A DNA stretch of 48,150 bases from Planctomycetota bacterium. Lineage in GTDB: Bacteria > Planctomycetota > Phycisphaerae > UBA1845 > Fen-1342. The stretch is from positions 1 through 48,150 of the forward strand of contig JACZRH010000002.1 in the NCBI GenBank assembly GCA_022574815.1, written 5' to 3'. The position numbers and the translations under genes were made by a program. Shown here piece after piece: positions 26,898 to 38,772 of this stretch. The notes beneath the pieces were generated by a model, which had not been told where the DNA came from, made no database searches, and saw only the letters and a program-made list of their open reading frames with translations. How positions within the stretch are numbered: the stretch's first letter is position 1; every line of letters begins with the position of its first letter.

Positions 26898-28421
26898 ATG
26901 ATTTCCGACACGTTGATGGGGTCCTTCATCTGGCTGCTGGGACTCGCGGTCGGCAGCTTCCTCAACGTCGTGCTCTATCGGCTGCCGGCCGGCCTTTCCG
27001 TGGGCAAGCCGGCGCGTTCGTTCTGCCCGCGCTGCAAAGCCGCGATCCGGTGGTATGACAACCTGCCGGTGCTGAGCTGGCTTCTGCTGCGGGCCCGCTG
27101 CCGCAACTGCCAGGCCCCCATATCGGTGCAATATCCTCTAGTGGAGGCCGTCACCGGGCTCGCGTTCGTGACGACTTACCATCTACTATTCGTGTCCCAG
27201 ACGCGCGTCGGAATCGACCCGTCCGTGAACTGGCCGACGGACGCACCTCTTTTGCTCGCGTGGCTGGTCCTGGTCGCGGCCTTGGTGGCTTGCTCCGGGA
27301 TGGACCTCGTGTCCTACATGGTCGACACGCGCATCACCGATTTCGCCATGTACGCCGGCATCGTACTTTATGCTTGTTGGCCGCGCGCCTGCTTCTTGCA
27401 GTCGACCGCCGCCGGACCTTCCGCCGCCGCCGCCTTGGCGGCGTTTGTCGTCAGCGGCGTGCTGCTGCTGCGCGCGTCCCGGAAACAGCTCGCGCTCGAA
27501 GGAGCAGAAAAGGATTCGGCGTCCGACGAGTCCGAGCCGGACTCTGGCGCTCTCGCCGGCGACAACTCCGGGCCGGCGTCCAAGCCGACTTCCGCCGGCG
27601 TCGGCGCGATCGCGATTGCGGTCTTCGTCGGTCTGTCCATCTGGCTGCTGGTGACAATGATCAACGGATCGGCGGGCCACGCTCCCCCCGCCGCCGAGCC
27701 GGCCGTCCCCGCGGCCCTGCTGGCCTTGTTCGCCGCGACGGTCATCATCGGCGGCCAGCGCCGCGACGTAGACGCCGAACTGCACGAAGCGATCGAAGAA
27801 GAGGCGCCCGAAGCCCGCCGGCTGGCACTGCGCGAACTCCGCTGGCTGGCCGGGCCGATGCTGGCCGCCGCCGTCGCCTACGGACTCGTGGCCAACGTGG
27901 CGGCCGTCAATGAGCTGTGGCGGGGAGCGATCTTGTGGCCGGCGTCGTCGTCGTTCGCGCCGCTGGGGGGCGCCGCGTACGCGATTCACGGGGCGATGGT
28001 CGGCGCCGCCGCCGGCTGGGCGCTGCGCATCGTCTTTACGCTCGTCTTTGGGCGCGAAGCGTTCGGAGTCGGAGACATCTACATCCTGGCGGCGGCGGGC
28101 GCGGCGGGCGGCTGGGACATCGTGCTGCTAGGGCTGCTCTTCTCGGTCGGAATCGCGATGGCGGGTTGGCTCGCGGGGCTCCTGCTCAAGAGCACCAGCA
28201 TGATCCCCTTCGGCCCGTGGCTCGCGATCGGATTCGTCGCCGCGCTTTGGCTCAACAAGCCGAGCGCCATCGTGCTGGGCCGCTACGGCGACGACATTCG
28301 CGTCGCGTGGGAAATGCAGCCGAAACTGGTGTTTATGGGCATCGGGCTGATGCTCGTCGGGAGTATGTTCGCCGTGGTGATCGCCCGCCTGGTGCGTCAT
28401 TTCGTGGAGCCGAAACCGTAG
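26898..28421 (+). CDS. enlarged prepilin peptidase (A24 family)
   Basis: 507 aa, against the usual ~250-290. The N-terminal DiS_P_DiS domain is normal: GSFLNVVLYRLP, zinc-type cysteines C43/C46 and C68/C71. The first catalytic Asp is D136 (SGMDLVSYMVDTRIT, lacking the usual Pro before the second Asp). The second is D393 in FGVGDIYIL, the GxGD site. The two lie 257 residues apart, where about 60 is usual. The insertion (about 190-380) has an acidic soluble linker (EKDSASDESEPD), an Ala-rich membrane pair, a charged helix (ELHEAIEEEAPEARR) and another membrane segment. It should cleave and N-methylate prepilins such as the pseudopilin at 4652 or Tad pilin. Confidence 0.88.
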   Translation: MISDTLMGSFIWLLGLAVGSFLNVVLYRLPAGLSVGKPARSFCPRCKAAIRWYDNLPVLSWLLLRARCRNCQAPISVQYPLVEAVTGLAFVTTYHLLFVSQTRVGIDPSVNWPTDAPLLLAWLVLVAALVACSGMDLVSYMVDTRITDFAMYAGIVLYACWPRACFLQSTAAGPSAAAALAAFVVSGVLLLRASRKQLALEGAEKDSASDESEPDSGALAGDNSGPASKPTSAGVGAIAIAVFVGLSIWLLVTMINGSAGHAPPAAEPAVPAALLALFAATVIIGGQRRDVDAELHEAIEEEAPEARRLALRELRWLAGPMLAAAVAYGLVANVAAVNELWRGAILWPASSSFAPLGGAAYAIHGAMVGAAAGWALRIVFTLVFGREAFGVGDIYILAAAGAAGGWDIVLLGLLFSVGIAMAGWLAGLLLKSTSMIPFGPWLAIGFVAALWLNKPSAIVLGRYGDDIRVAWEMQPKLVFMGIGLMLVGSMFAVVIARLVRHFVEPKP

Positions 28422-28495
28422 GCTGGCCGGTTCGCCCGTCATCGGTTATTTTTGCGGCACTCGCTTCCCCTGTTGCCATGGGTCAAGGAGGACCG

Positions 28496-29338
28496 GTGAG
28501 ATCGCGACCCATTGCCGTATTCGATTCGGGCCTCGGCGGCCTCTCCGTCGTGCGCCACCTGCGACAAATCCTTCCGGCCGAAGAGATCGTGTACTTCGGC
28601 GACACGGCCCGCGTTCCGTATGGGACGAAGTCGCAGCGCACCGTAATCAGTTTCGCGCTCGACGCGGCCCGCTTCCTGCTGAATTTCGAGCCGAAGCTCG
28701 TGGTGGCGGCGTGCAACACCGCCAGCGCGCTGGCCATGGATGCGCTGCGGGCTGAGGTCGCCGTGCCGATCTTCGGGGTCGTCGAGCCTCCCGCGCGGGC
28801 GGCGGCGCGGCTGGCGGAAGGGCAGCCGATCGCAGTGCTCGGAACCGAGGCCACGGTCGCCAGCGGCGCCTATCCGGCAGCGATCGCCGAAGTATCGCCC
28901 GATCTCGAAGTGATCCCCCTGGCGTGTCCGCTTTTCGTTCCACTGGTGGAAGAAGGCCGCGGGTGCGACGACCCCATCGTCCGACTCGCGGTCGAGACGT
29001 ATTTGGCACCGCTGCGATCGAGGCGGGTCGGCGTCGTCGTGCTGGGTTGCACGCACTATCCGTTGCTGCGCGAGGCCATTGCCGCATTCCTCGGGCCCGA
29101 CGTACAGATCGTCGGCAGCGGGCGCGAAACGTCGCTGGCCGTGCGGCGCTATCTCGAAGACCAAGCCGGCTTGTGCTCGTGGGGCGGCAAAGGTAGCATT
29201 CGTTGCTACGTGAGCGACAATCCGGCCCGGCTGCGGCGGGTCGGATCGCGCTTTCTCAACGAGAACATCGAGAGTGTCGAGTTGGTCACGCCCGAGCGAT
29301 ACGTCGCGTCGGCGATGCTCCAGAGCGAGGTTCGTTAG
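28496..29338 (+). CDS. murI: glutamate racemase
   Basis: 280 aa from GTG 28496, because AAGGAGG (28485-28491) lies just upstream and would be coding if ATG 28478 were used; the spacing is short, so 28478 stays possible. FDSGLGGLSVVRHL, VYFGDTARVPYGTKS, catalytic Cys in VAACNTASALA, FGVVEPP and the second Cys in LGCTHYPLL. It supplies D-glutamate for peptidoglycan, which together with dapL implies a peptidoglycan pathway in this organism. Confidence 0.93.
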   Translation: MRSRPIAVFDSGLGGLSVVRHLRQILPAEEIVYFGDTARVPYGTKSQRTVISFALDAARFLLNFEPKLVVAACNTASALAMDALRAEVAVPIFGVVEPPARAAARLAEGQPIAVLGTEATVASGAYPAAIAEVSPDLEVIPLACPLFVPLVEEGRGCDDPIVRLAVETYLAPLRSRRVGVVVLGCTHYPLLREAIAAFLGPDVQIVGSGRETSLAVRRYLEDQAGLCSWGGKGSIRCYVSDNPARLRRVGSRFLNENIESVELVTPERYVASAMLQSEVR

Positions 29339-29360
29339 AGTGAATTCGCCGGTGTGCCCG

Positions 29361-30212
29361 ATGATCAAACGAAATCGCGGCCTGACGGTTCTGTTGGCGA
29401 TGTTCGGCGCGATCGTCTTGTGCACCGGCTGTGGGGGAAAGACGTTCGACGTGGCGCTCGACACCGCGTTCAAGAAGCTCTTTCGCTCCAAGCGGACGCC
29501 GCAGCAGAACATGATCATCGCGGTGTCGGACACCGACCCGGACTTGCGCCGTGACGCGGTGGCGCGCGTTGCGAATAGCAAGCAGATGGATCGCGAATGG
29601 GCCGTGAAGGGCTTCATCGCGATCGCGCTGCTCGAAAACGATCCGCAGGCGCGCTGCGTGGCGATTCGCGCGCTGGGGCGCAGCAACGACGCGCGGGCCG
29701 TCGAGACCATGCTCAAATTGTTGAACTACACCGAGCAGCCGGTCGAAGAGGTCCGCCCGCCCGAAGCGATCTGCCGCTGGGACGCGATGGCCGCGCTCGC
29801 CGATCTGTTGGCGGCGGGCAACGTCCCCGACGACTTGTTCGACGCGGTCAAGGCCACGCTGCTGAAGGGTCTCACGATCGACGACGACCGGCACGTGCGG
29901 ACGGCGGCGGCGCGTGGGCTCGGGCACTACTTCGAGACCGACGTGGTTCGGGCCCTGATCGATGCGTTGATCGATCTCGATTTCGCGGTCGCGCACGAGT
30001 GCGAAACGTCGCTCGTGCGACTCACGGGCCGCACGCACTCATGCGATCGCACGCTCTGGAACGCTTGGTACGAAATAAACCGCGACGACCTCTTCGCCCA
30101 CGCCGGCGAAATACCCGACTCACGCCGCCGGCCGTATCGAAACCGATGGGAAAAGGCCGGCTACAAAATGCGTGAGTTCTTTCGCTGGATGGTCCCGGCG
30201 CGTAAGACGTAG
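29361..30212 (+). CDS. lipoprotein with HEAT-type repeats
   Basis: 283 aa from ATG 29361; GTG 29340 would add seven residues. A signal peptide with lipobox (LLAMFGAIVLCTGCGG) is followed by helical repeats. The visible repeat motifs are DTDPDLRRDAVARVAN, NDPQARCVAIRALG, WDAMAALADLLAAG and DDDRHVRTAAARGLGHY, typical of HEAT/PBS-lyase-like scaffolds that bind other proteins. The C-terminus is basic (RRRPYRNRWEKAGYKMREFF). It is probably attached to a membrane, facing the periplasm. The partner is unknown; it lies 22 bp after murI. Confidence 0.8.
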   Translation: MIKRNRGLTVLLAMFGAIVLCTGCGGKTFDVALDTAFKKLFRSKRTPQQNMIIAVSDTDPDLRRDAVARVANSKQMDREWAVKGFIAIALLENDPQARCVAIRALGRSNDARAVETMLKLLNYTEQPVEEVRPPEAICRWDAMAALADLLAAGNVPDDLFDAVKATLLKGLTIDDDRHVRTAAARGLGHYFETDVVRALIDALIDLDFAVAHECETSLVRLTGRTHSCDRTLWNAWYEINRDDLFAHAGEIPDSRRRPYRNRWEKAGYKMREFFRWMVPARKT

Positions 30213-30286
30213 CGCGAGCCGCAGACCTTCGCCCGCGCCGCGGACTCGCGGAGTATCAAGTTTCTTCTCGATCCGAAATCACATCG

Positions 30287-31051
30287 ATGCGGTTTTGTGC
30301 GATAGATGACCGACGGTACGCTCGCTTGGAGCGCCTGGGGCTCCAGAAGGGTTTGTGCCATGCGTTCTCAACCCGGCCGGACGATGTTTCGGCTCGCGCG
30401 GACGGCTCGGCCGCGCGGCGCGCGGCGCGGCGGCGCCAGATGGCGATCGACGTCGAGCTCGACGCCGATGCCATTACCTACTGCATTCAGGTTCATCGGA
30501 CGGAGCTTGCCGTCATCGAGGGCTCAAGTGCGGCCGGTCCGTGCGAGGGCGTGGACGGACTGCTGACCGTCCATCCGGGCACCGCGCTGCTGACCTTCTC
30601 GGCGGACTGTCCGCTCGTGTTGGCCTACGACCCGGTGCGACGCGCCGTCGGCATGGTCCACGCGAGCTGGCGCTGCACCGTGGCCGGCGCGACGCGCGGT
30701 CTAATCGACGCCATGCGCCGCAGTTTCGACTGCGATCCAAAGAACATTCTGGCCGGTGTCGGACCCGGCGCCGGCCCCTGTTGCTACGAAGTCGGGGCCG
30801 ACGTCCACGAAGCGGCGGCGGGCCTGGAGCAGCGCGACGCCGTGTTTTCCGCTCGCGGCGGACGACTCTTCTTCGACCTCTGGAGCGCGAATCGGGCCCA
30901 GCTCCTCGCCGCCGGCGTCCGCGAGGAGAACGTCGAAACGGCCGGCATCTGCACGCTCTGTCGCAACGATCTCTTTTATTCCTACCGAATCGAAGGCGCG
31001 GGTTGCGGACATTTTGGTCTGATGGCAGGATTACGAAGCGTGAAACCTTAG
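30287..31051 (+). CDS. PgeF/YfiH-type laccase-domain protein (purine nucleoside phosphorylase family)
   Basis: 254 aa. The Zn-binding residues of the Cu-oxidase_4 (DUF152) fold are present: His in QVHRTEL, Cys in FSADCPLVLAYD and His in MVHASWRCTVAG (usually AGWRGT), plus GPGAGPCCYEVG. The end reads ICTLCRNDLFYSYR. Members act on peptidoglycan quality control (PgeF) or as purine nucleoside phosphorylase/adenosine deaminase; which one cannot be told here. The N-terminal 50 residues are Arg/Ala-rich. Confidence 0.85.
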   Translation: MRFCAIDDRRYARLERLGLQKGLCHAFSTRPDDVSARADGSAARRAARRRQMAIDVELDADAITYCIQVHRTELAVIEGSSAAGPCEGVDGLLTVHPGTALLTFSADCPLVLAYDPVRRAVGMVHASWRCTVAGATRGLIDAMRRSFDCDPKNILAGVGPGAGPCCYEVGADVHEAAAGLEQRDAVFSARGGRLFFDLWSANRAQLLAAGVREENVETAGICTLCRNDLFYSYRIEGAGCGHFGLMAGLRSVKP

Positions 31052-31100
31052 CGAGCTTGGACGGCGTCGAACGCGGCGCCGCTTGGAACCTGGCCGGTCG

Positions 31101-32507
31101 ATGCACGATTCTCCACACCCACCCGACAGCTCCGCACCGGTCGAGCTTGCCCATGCCTCGCGCAGGCGACCGCGCTTGCTCTTCGACGATTCGGCTGCCG
31201 ATCGGGCTTCCGGCGGTTCGGCACGGGATTTCGCCCGCGGGATCCTCGCGGTGCTCGCAATCTTCCTGACTACCAGGCTGGTCGTCTGGACGGCGGCCTA
31301 CGGCGGGGCGGTCATCCACTTCCGAATCCAGTTTCAGATCGAGCCGCCATGGCAAGAACGGACGGCGGCGCTGAAGCAGAAGATCGAGGACGAAAACACT
31401 CCGGAGCACTATGCCATTCATCGCCGCCTGTCGGATTTCAACCCGCTAACCAACTTTGACGGGCAGCACTACCGCTCGATCATCGTCAAGGGCTACCAGT
31501 ACGCGCCCGTCAGGCCGGCTCAGCCGGCCAGCGAGCGACAACAGAACATCGCTTTCTTCCCGTTGTACCCGCTGATCTGCTCGGCACTGACGTCCGTTCT
31601 CACGCCAAACCAGGCGATGGTGCTCGTGGCGAACACGGCCGCGCTGTTCGCCTGCGTTTTGGGGTATTTCTGGATCCGCCGGCGCATCGACGAGCGGGCT
31701 GCGCTGTTCTTCGTCGCGGCCATATCCTGTTTCCCGTCGGCGTGCTACTTCAGCTTCGCGTACGCCGAAAGCGTGACGCTGCTTGCGACTGTCTCGACGA
31801 TGATGCTGATCGATCGCCGATCGTTCTGGGCGGCGGCGGTCGTCTGTGGGCTGGCGACGGCGTCGCGGCCCACGGCGTTCGGGCTCGTTCCCGTGCTGAT
31901 GCTGGCCTACTGGTTCAACTCGCCGAAACCGCAGCGACGTGTGGCCGTGCTCGCCGCGCTGACGGTCGTCGCCTCGGCGGGAATCGCCGCCTACGCGGTT
32001 TACTTGACGGCGCGATTCGGCTCGCCTTTGGTGTACGCGACGAACTTTCGAATGGGCTGGATCCCGGACCACGACCGGCCCGACTGGTTCGAGTTCCTGA
32101 CGTTGGCCCGCGTCTGGGACCAGTTTAAGTATTTCGGCCGCGCGTTCGTCGGCTTCCCGGCCGGGCTGCCGAACCTGCTCTATCCGTTTGCCTGGAACAT
32201 GCCGGTGAATTTCTCCATCTTGTTTCTCAGCGTAGCGGGCCTGTGGCGCGTGCCGCGCAGCTTCCGGCCGCTGCTGCTGCTCGGACCGTTCATCTTTCTG
32301 CACTCCTACATCGCCGGCGGCGGGGCCAATTTTGGCGTCGAGCCGATCGGACGCTACATGGCCGTGGCCGTCCCGGCGTTCGCCGTGCTGGCGGCGTGGT
32401 GTACGCGGGAGTGGCGAGCGGGTCTGCGGTACATGTTGCTGGCCGGCATGTTGTTCATCGAGGCGGCGTGGGCGTTTCATTTCGGTCTGGACGAATGGTC
32501 GGGTTAG
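31101..32507 (+). CDS. PIG-V-like polytopic mannosyltransferase homologue
   Basis: 468 aa from ATG 31101; a TTG six codons earlier is less likely. A cytoplasmic N-terminus, then about ten hydrophobic helices. After the first helix a long loop carries NPLTNFDGQHYRSIIVKGY and NIAFFPLYPLICSAL, the DG..Y/FFPLYP pattern typical of PIG-V/GT76-type GT-C enzymes. The later CYFSFAYAESVTLLAT and ASRPTAFGLVPV also fit. It likely transfers a sugar from a polyprenyl phosphate at the membrane; substrate unknown. Confidence 0.72.
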   Translation: MHDSPHPPDSSAPVELAHASRRRPRLLFDDSAADRASGGSARDFARGILAVLAIFLTTRLVVWTAAYGGAVIHFRIQFQIEPPWQERTAALKQKIEDENTPEHYAIHRRLSDFNPLTNFDGQHYRSIIVKGYQYAPVRPAQPASERQQNIAFFPLYPLICSALTSVLTPNQAMVLVANTAALFACVLGYFWIRRRIDERAALFFVAAISCFPSACYFSFAYAESVTLLATVSTMMLIDRRSFWAAAVVCGLATASRPTAFGLVPVLMLAYWFNSPKPQRRVAVLAALTVVASAGIAAYAVYLTARFGSPLVYATNFRMGWIPDHDRPDWFEFLTLARVWDQFKYFGRAFVGFPAGLPNLLYPFAWNMPVNFSILFLSVAGLWRVPRSFRPLLLLGPFIFLHSYIAGGGANFGVEPIGRYMAVAVPAFAVLAAWCTREWRAGLRYMLLAGMLFIEAAWAFHFGLDEWSG

Positions 32508-32633
32508 GCTCGTTCCGATTTCGCGTACACGCCGATGGCCCGGAGTCGGCGCCTATCGGCTTCCTGACCATCCGTACTTGCTTCGCGCCGGGCGCGATGC
32601 TTCAATGCACGCAACCAGCAGGGAGATGCCCGA

Positions 32634-35379
<2,746 letters not shown>

Positions 35380-35417
35380 ACGACCACGAAGCGCTCAGCC
35401 CCGCCCACAACGTACGC

Positions 35418-35963
35418 TCAAACCGCGGAAACGCGGAGAATGACTCGATCGCGAAAGCGATAGACGCATTCGAGCGCCGCGAGTCCGCAGCGCTCGAGTT
35501 CGGACATCATTTCAAGCATATGCAGCCGGCGCACCGGGTCGTCCGGGCCGCCGCTCGCCCAGGGCGGCGCCAGCGTCTCCACGTCAAACAGCCGGCCGCC
35601 GGGGCGCAGCATTAAGGCCAGCTCGCGCAGGGCGGCCCGCAGCCAGTCGAGGCCCTCGGCGTGCGGGCCGGTGCGCAGTTCCAACATCGGCATGAGCACG
35701 CTGCCGACCGTGACGAGCGAGGCCTCGCGTTGGGGGAGTTCGTCCCCCTCACCCAGGGCCGCACACAACGCGGTGATTTTCGCGTCCGGCAGGATGTCGC
35801 GCAGGCGGCTCTCGGCCCGCTCCAGCTTGGTGCGGTTCGGCTCGATCAGGGTTACGCGCCCCAAGCACGGATAGCCGCCGGCGATCAGGCAGGCCAGCTT
35901 GCCGGTTCCCGCGCCGACGTCGATGAGGTGATCGTCGCGATCGAGCGGCGGCAGGGCCAGCAC
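35418..35963 (-). CDS. SAM-dependent methyltransferase, 5' end interrupted by a stop codon
   Basis: The longest open frame is 181 codons from GTG 35963. It contains SAM motif I (LIDVGAGTGKLACLIA), the acidic end of strand 2 (VTLIEPNRTKLERAE) and the later LALMLRPGGRLFDVETL block of Rossmann methyltransferases. Homology-like sequence continues upstream in the same frame (HPDWYDLHDTTCTAGPE, EHYRECV) to ATG 36059, but codon six is TAA (complement of 36042-36044). Either translation starts at 35963, without a visible ribosome-binding site, or the gene is a recent nonsense pseudogene. Substrate unknown. Confidence 0.65.
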   Translation of the reverse strand: MLALPPLDRDDHLIDVGAGTGKLACLIAGGYPCLGRVTLIEPNRTKLERAESRLRDILPDAKITALCAALGEGDELPQREASLVTVGSVLMPMLELRTGPHAEGLDWLRAALRELALMLRPGGRLFDVETLAPPWASGGPDDPVRRLHMLEMMSELERCGLAALECVYRFRDRVILRVSAV

Positions 35964-36059
35964 GCACTCGCGATAGTGCTCGGGCTCGCGCTCGGGGCCG
36001 GCGGTGCAGGTCGTGTCGTGCAGGTCGTACCAGTCGGGGTGTTACCAGGGGGCGTCCAT
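35964..36059 (-). other. upstream in-frame remnant of the methyltransferase gene
   Basis: ATG 36059 begins MDAPW, then a TAA, then 26 further in-frame codons with protein-like composition leading straight into the methyltransferase frame. It looks like the authentic N-terminus with Trp or Tyr replaced by a stop. Confidence 0.5.
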
Positions 36060-36113
36060 GGCTTTCTCTCGTAGGGTGGCGGTCCCATAGCGAGTCCGTT
36101 CACAGGAATGATA

Positions 36114-37874
36114 TCACACGGTGGGCAGAGTCAAGACGAAGCAGGCGCCGGCGTCGGTGGAGGCGTCGAGCCGCAGATCGCCGCCCATGTTGCGCGCCAG
36201 CCGCCGGCTGAGAGCCAAGCCCAAGCCAACGCCGGCGGATGCGTTCGCCGGCTTTCTCGCGGATCGGTGGAACGGCCGGAACAGCCGGCGTGCTTCGGCC
36301 GGCGCGATGCCGGGGCCGCGATCGCGCACGCGCAGCACCACCGACCGCGCGTCCGCCGAGACGTGCAGCGAGATCCCCTTGTCCTTCGCGGTCGCCGCGT
36401 ATTTGCAGGCGTTCTCGACCAGATTGACCAGGATGCGTTCGACAGCCGCGGCATCGACGCGCAGGAGCGCGTCAGCGGCATCGGGATCGATTTGCATCTT
36501 CCAGGACATGCGGGCTTCGACGGCGCGGTGCGCGAACCTCTCCGATACACGGTCCAGCAAGTCGCGCACGCGCACCGGCTCGGCATTCGACACGGCATTG
36601 CCGCGTTCGAGCTGGGCGTACGACAGCACGTTTTCCACCAAGTGCGTCAGCCGGTCGGCCTCGCCGCGGAGCGTGTGAATGTAGCGGCGGCGCTTGGGTT
36701 CGTCGGCGACGCGGCCTTCGTCGAGCAACTCGGTGTACAAGCGAAAGGTCGTCAGCGGCGTCCGCAGTTCGTGCGTCACGGCCGAGACGAACGCCGCCCG
36801 CCGCTCGCTCAGCGTGACCGTTCCAAACAGCAGTGCCGCGACGGCGACCACGGCCAGCAGCATTGCCGCCCACGCCAGCATGAGCGTCACGCCTATGGGC
36901 GACCATGCGTCGCCGCGGCCGGGCGGCAACTGCCCCGGAACGAGCCGGACCGGCAACGCCGCGAGCACGCGGGCCGCGTCGTCGGCCTCGTCGCTCGCGA
37001 GGGGTTGCAAGTCGGCGGCCGGCAACAAGTCGGCGATCTCGGAAAGCATGGCGGTCTTCATTGCCGGCCAGTCCAGCCAACAGCCTTGTACGCGCGGGCT
37101 GCCGGCCACCGAGACCCGGCGCGCGAGCAGGAGCGCGTCGCCGCTCCAGATCGGGGCCAGCACGGTACCGCGCATCTCGAGCGGCAGCGGAACGATGCGA
37201 TTCATCAAGCTCTGGCTTTGCACGATCTGCTGCATGTTGCGCGAGCGAGCCTGCCGCTCGATCGAGCCGCGCGAATCAGACGACCGCGAAAGACTCGTCT
37301 GCACCGGATTCGCGGTAGCGGCAGCGCCTTCGGACTGCTCTGCCGGCTCCATCTCCATGCGACCGAGCGCGACGGCGACAGCGCCACGATCGAGGCGCCG
37401 GCCCAATTCCCTCAGCCGCCGCACGGCGGTCGCGACCCGATCGGCCGTGGTATAGCGGGCCAGGGCCGCGGCGCGCACGCGCGGATTCGGCACCTGCGGC
37501 GACGTGATGCCGCCCTTGCTGTCGTACTGAAAGTGCAGCAGGACGTACTTGGAAACATCGGTCAGCAACGGCGACGGGACCAGCACTTCGCCGAAGCCGA
37601 ACTCGTTCAGCGACTCGGAATAGGCGCTTTCGACCGGATAGAAGGCCTGGTACGCGGAATAGGGCCGACCGTTTTCCAGCGCCAGGATCGACGCCAGTGA
37701 CGAGTCCATCCGCCACAAAGCGAGCCGGATGTTCTCTTCCAGAGCGGCTTGTCGCCGGGATTCGGCATCCGCCGCTTCGAGCCGCAAGGCTGTTGCGCTG
37801 ATCCACGCCATCGGGACCGTCACGACGACGAGACACAGGCCGAAAACGACAAAGACGTGCCGGGGGCGCAGCAT
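36114..37874 (-). CDS. membrane sensor histidine kinase
   Basis: 586 aa, start ATG 37874 overlapping the regulator's stop (TGATG). Membrane helix 1 (8-28), a large periplasmic sensor region (about 30-325), helix 2 (327-350), then without an obvious HAMP the DHp helix with H368 (SAVTHELRTPL). The ATPase domain has N488 in the N box (LVNLVENACKY), G1 DRGPGIAP (518-) and G2 GVGLGLAL (548-). The periplasmic part contains a Ser/Arg/Gln-rich stretch (180-225) but no recognised domain. It autophosphorylates and passes phosphate to the regulator encoded just upstream. Confidence 0.92.
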   Translation of the reverse strand: MLRPRHVFVVFGLCLVVVTVPMAWISATALRLEAADAESRRQAALEENIRLALWRMDSSLASILALENGRPYSAYQAFYPVESAYSESLNEFGFGEVLVPSPLLTDVSKYVLLHFQYDSKGGITSPQVPNPRVRAAALARYTTADRVATAVRRLRELGRRLDRGAVAVALGRMEMEPAEQSEGAAATANPVQTSLSRSSDSRGSIERQARSRNMQQIVQSQSLMNRIVPLPLEMRGTVLAPIWSGDALLLARRVSVAGSPRVQGCWLDWPAMKTAMLSEIADLLPAADLQPLASDEADDAARVLAALPVRLVPGQLPPGRGDAWSPIGVTLMLAWAAMLLAVVAVAALLFGTVTLSERRAAFVSAVTHELRTPLTTFRLYTELLDEGRVADEPKRRRYIHTLRGEADRLTHLVENVLSYAQLERGNAVSNAEPVRVRDLLDRVSERFAHRAVEARMSWKMQIDPDAADALLRVDAAAVERILVNLVENACKYAATAKDKGISLHVSADARSVVLRVRDRGPGIAPAEARRLFRPFHRSARKPANASAGVGLGLALSRRLARNMGGDLRLDASTDAGACFVLTLPTV

Positions 37875-38578
37875 CAGGCGGCCCCGTGATCCGCGAACAT
37901 GTAGCCCTTGCCGCGCACGGTCAGAATCAGGCGCGGCTTGCCGCCGTCGTCGCCGATCTTCTCGCGCAGCCGGGCGATGTGCATGTCGATGGTTCGCGTC
38001 TCGATTCCGCGCGGCTCGAGCTGCCAGACGCGCGTGAGAATCTCGTCGCGCGAGATGGCGCGGCCGGCGTTGCGGGCCAGGTAGGCCAGCAGCTCCGTTT
38101 CGAGCTGCGACAGTTCGCAGCGCCTGCCGTCGTCGCTTTGAATTTCGCGGCGCGGCAAGTTGACCATTCCGGCGGGGACCCGAAACGTCGTGATGTCCGA
38201 GGGGCGCTCGGGCGAGCGTCGTATGACCGCCTCGACCCGCGCGAGCAGCTCCTTGACTCCGAAGGGTTTGACGACGTAGTCGTCGGCGCCGAGCCGCAGC
38301 CCGCGCACGCGGTCGTTTTCCTCGCCGCGGGCGGTGAGGATGATCACGGGTGAGGTGGGTCGTCCGGAGCGGACTTCCCTGAGGATTTCGAGCCCGTCTA
38401 TTTCGGGCAGCAGCAGGTCGAGCAGCAGCAGGTCCCACTCGCTCGTCAAAGCGAGCTCGAGCCCCGAGCGCCCGTCCGACGCTTCGCTCGTGGCGTATCC
38501 GCCGATCTGAAGCGCGTCCACGACGCCCTGGCGAATACCGGCGTCGTCTTCAATGACCAGGATGTGTGGTCGACGCAT
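37874..38578 (-). CDS. OmpR/PhoB-family response regulator
   Basis: 234 aa. Receiver residues E10/D11/D12, D54 (LLLDLLLPE), T82 and K104 (DDYVVKPFG); C-terminal winged helix with [12 protein letters not shown], the recognition region [15 protein letters not shown] and RGKGYMF. Phosphorylated by the kinase encoded next to it. Its promoter region has a perfect TATAAT and an 11-bp-period direct repeat, suggesting autoregulation. Confidence 0.94.
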   Translation of the reverse strand: MRRPHILVIEDDAGIRQGVVDALQIGGYATSEASDGRSGLELALTSEWDLLLLDLLLPEIDGLEILREVRSGRPTSPVIILTARGEENDRVRGLRLGADDYVVKPFGVKELLARVEAVIRRSPERPSDITTFRVPAGMVNLPRREIQSDDGRRCELSQLETELLAYLARNAGRAISRDEILTRVWQLEPRGIETRTIDMHIARLREKIGDDGGKPRLILTVRGKGYMFADHGAA

Positions 38579-38617
38579 CCATCACTCCCATGCGAGCGCC
38601 TCGCGCCGCTGCGCAAA

Positions 38618-38655
38618 ATTATATTCGGCCCGACGCGCTTCCGCGTCCGTTCCGC
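38618..38655 (-). promoter_or_regulatory. candidate response-regulator-activated promoter
   Basis: On the minus strand a perfect TATAAT (38623 to 38618) has no recognisable -35. In its place GCGGAA is repeated with an 11-bp period (38655-38650 and 38644-38639). A PhoB/OmpR-type dimer bound there would sit where RNA polymerase needs an activator. It lies 40 bp upstream of the regulator start. Confidence 0.45.
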
Positions 38656-38756
38656 TCCAAGGCGACGCGAACCCGAGCGGAATCTCGAACCGACCCAATC
38701 GTGCCGGTTCGCAAATTCTCCTACCGGTAGCGTACGCTGGCCGGCGGCCGTCCGCT

Positions 38757-38772
38757 GTAACGGCTTCGTAAC
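38757..38772 (+). promoter_or_regulatory. PHO-box-like direct repeat
   Basis: GTAAC occurs at 38757-38761 and 38768-38772, again 11 bp apart; in context CTGTAAC and TCGTAAC are separated by 4 bp, the geometry of PhoB half-sites. A further GTAAC followed by CTGTCAC lies at 38808-38819. It may control the divergent plus-strand gene. Confidence 0.3.
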
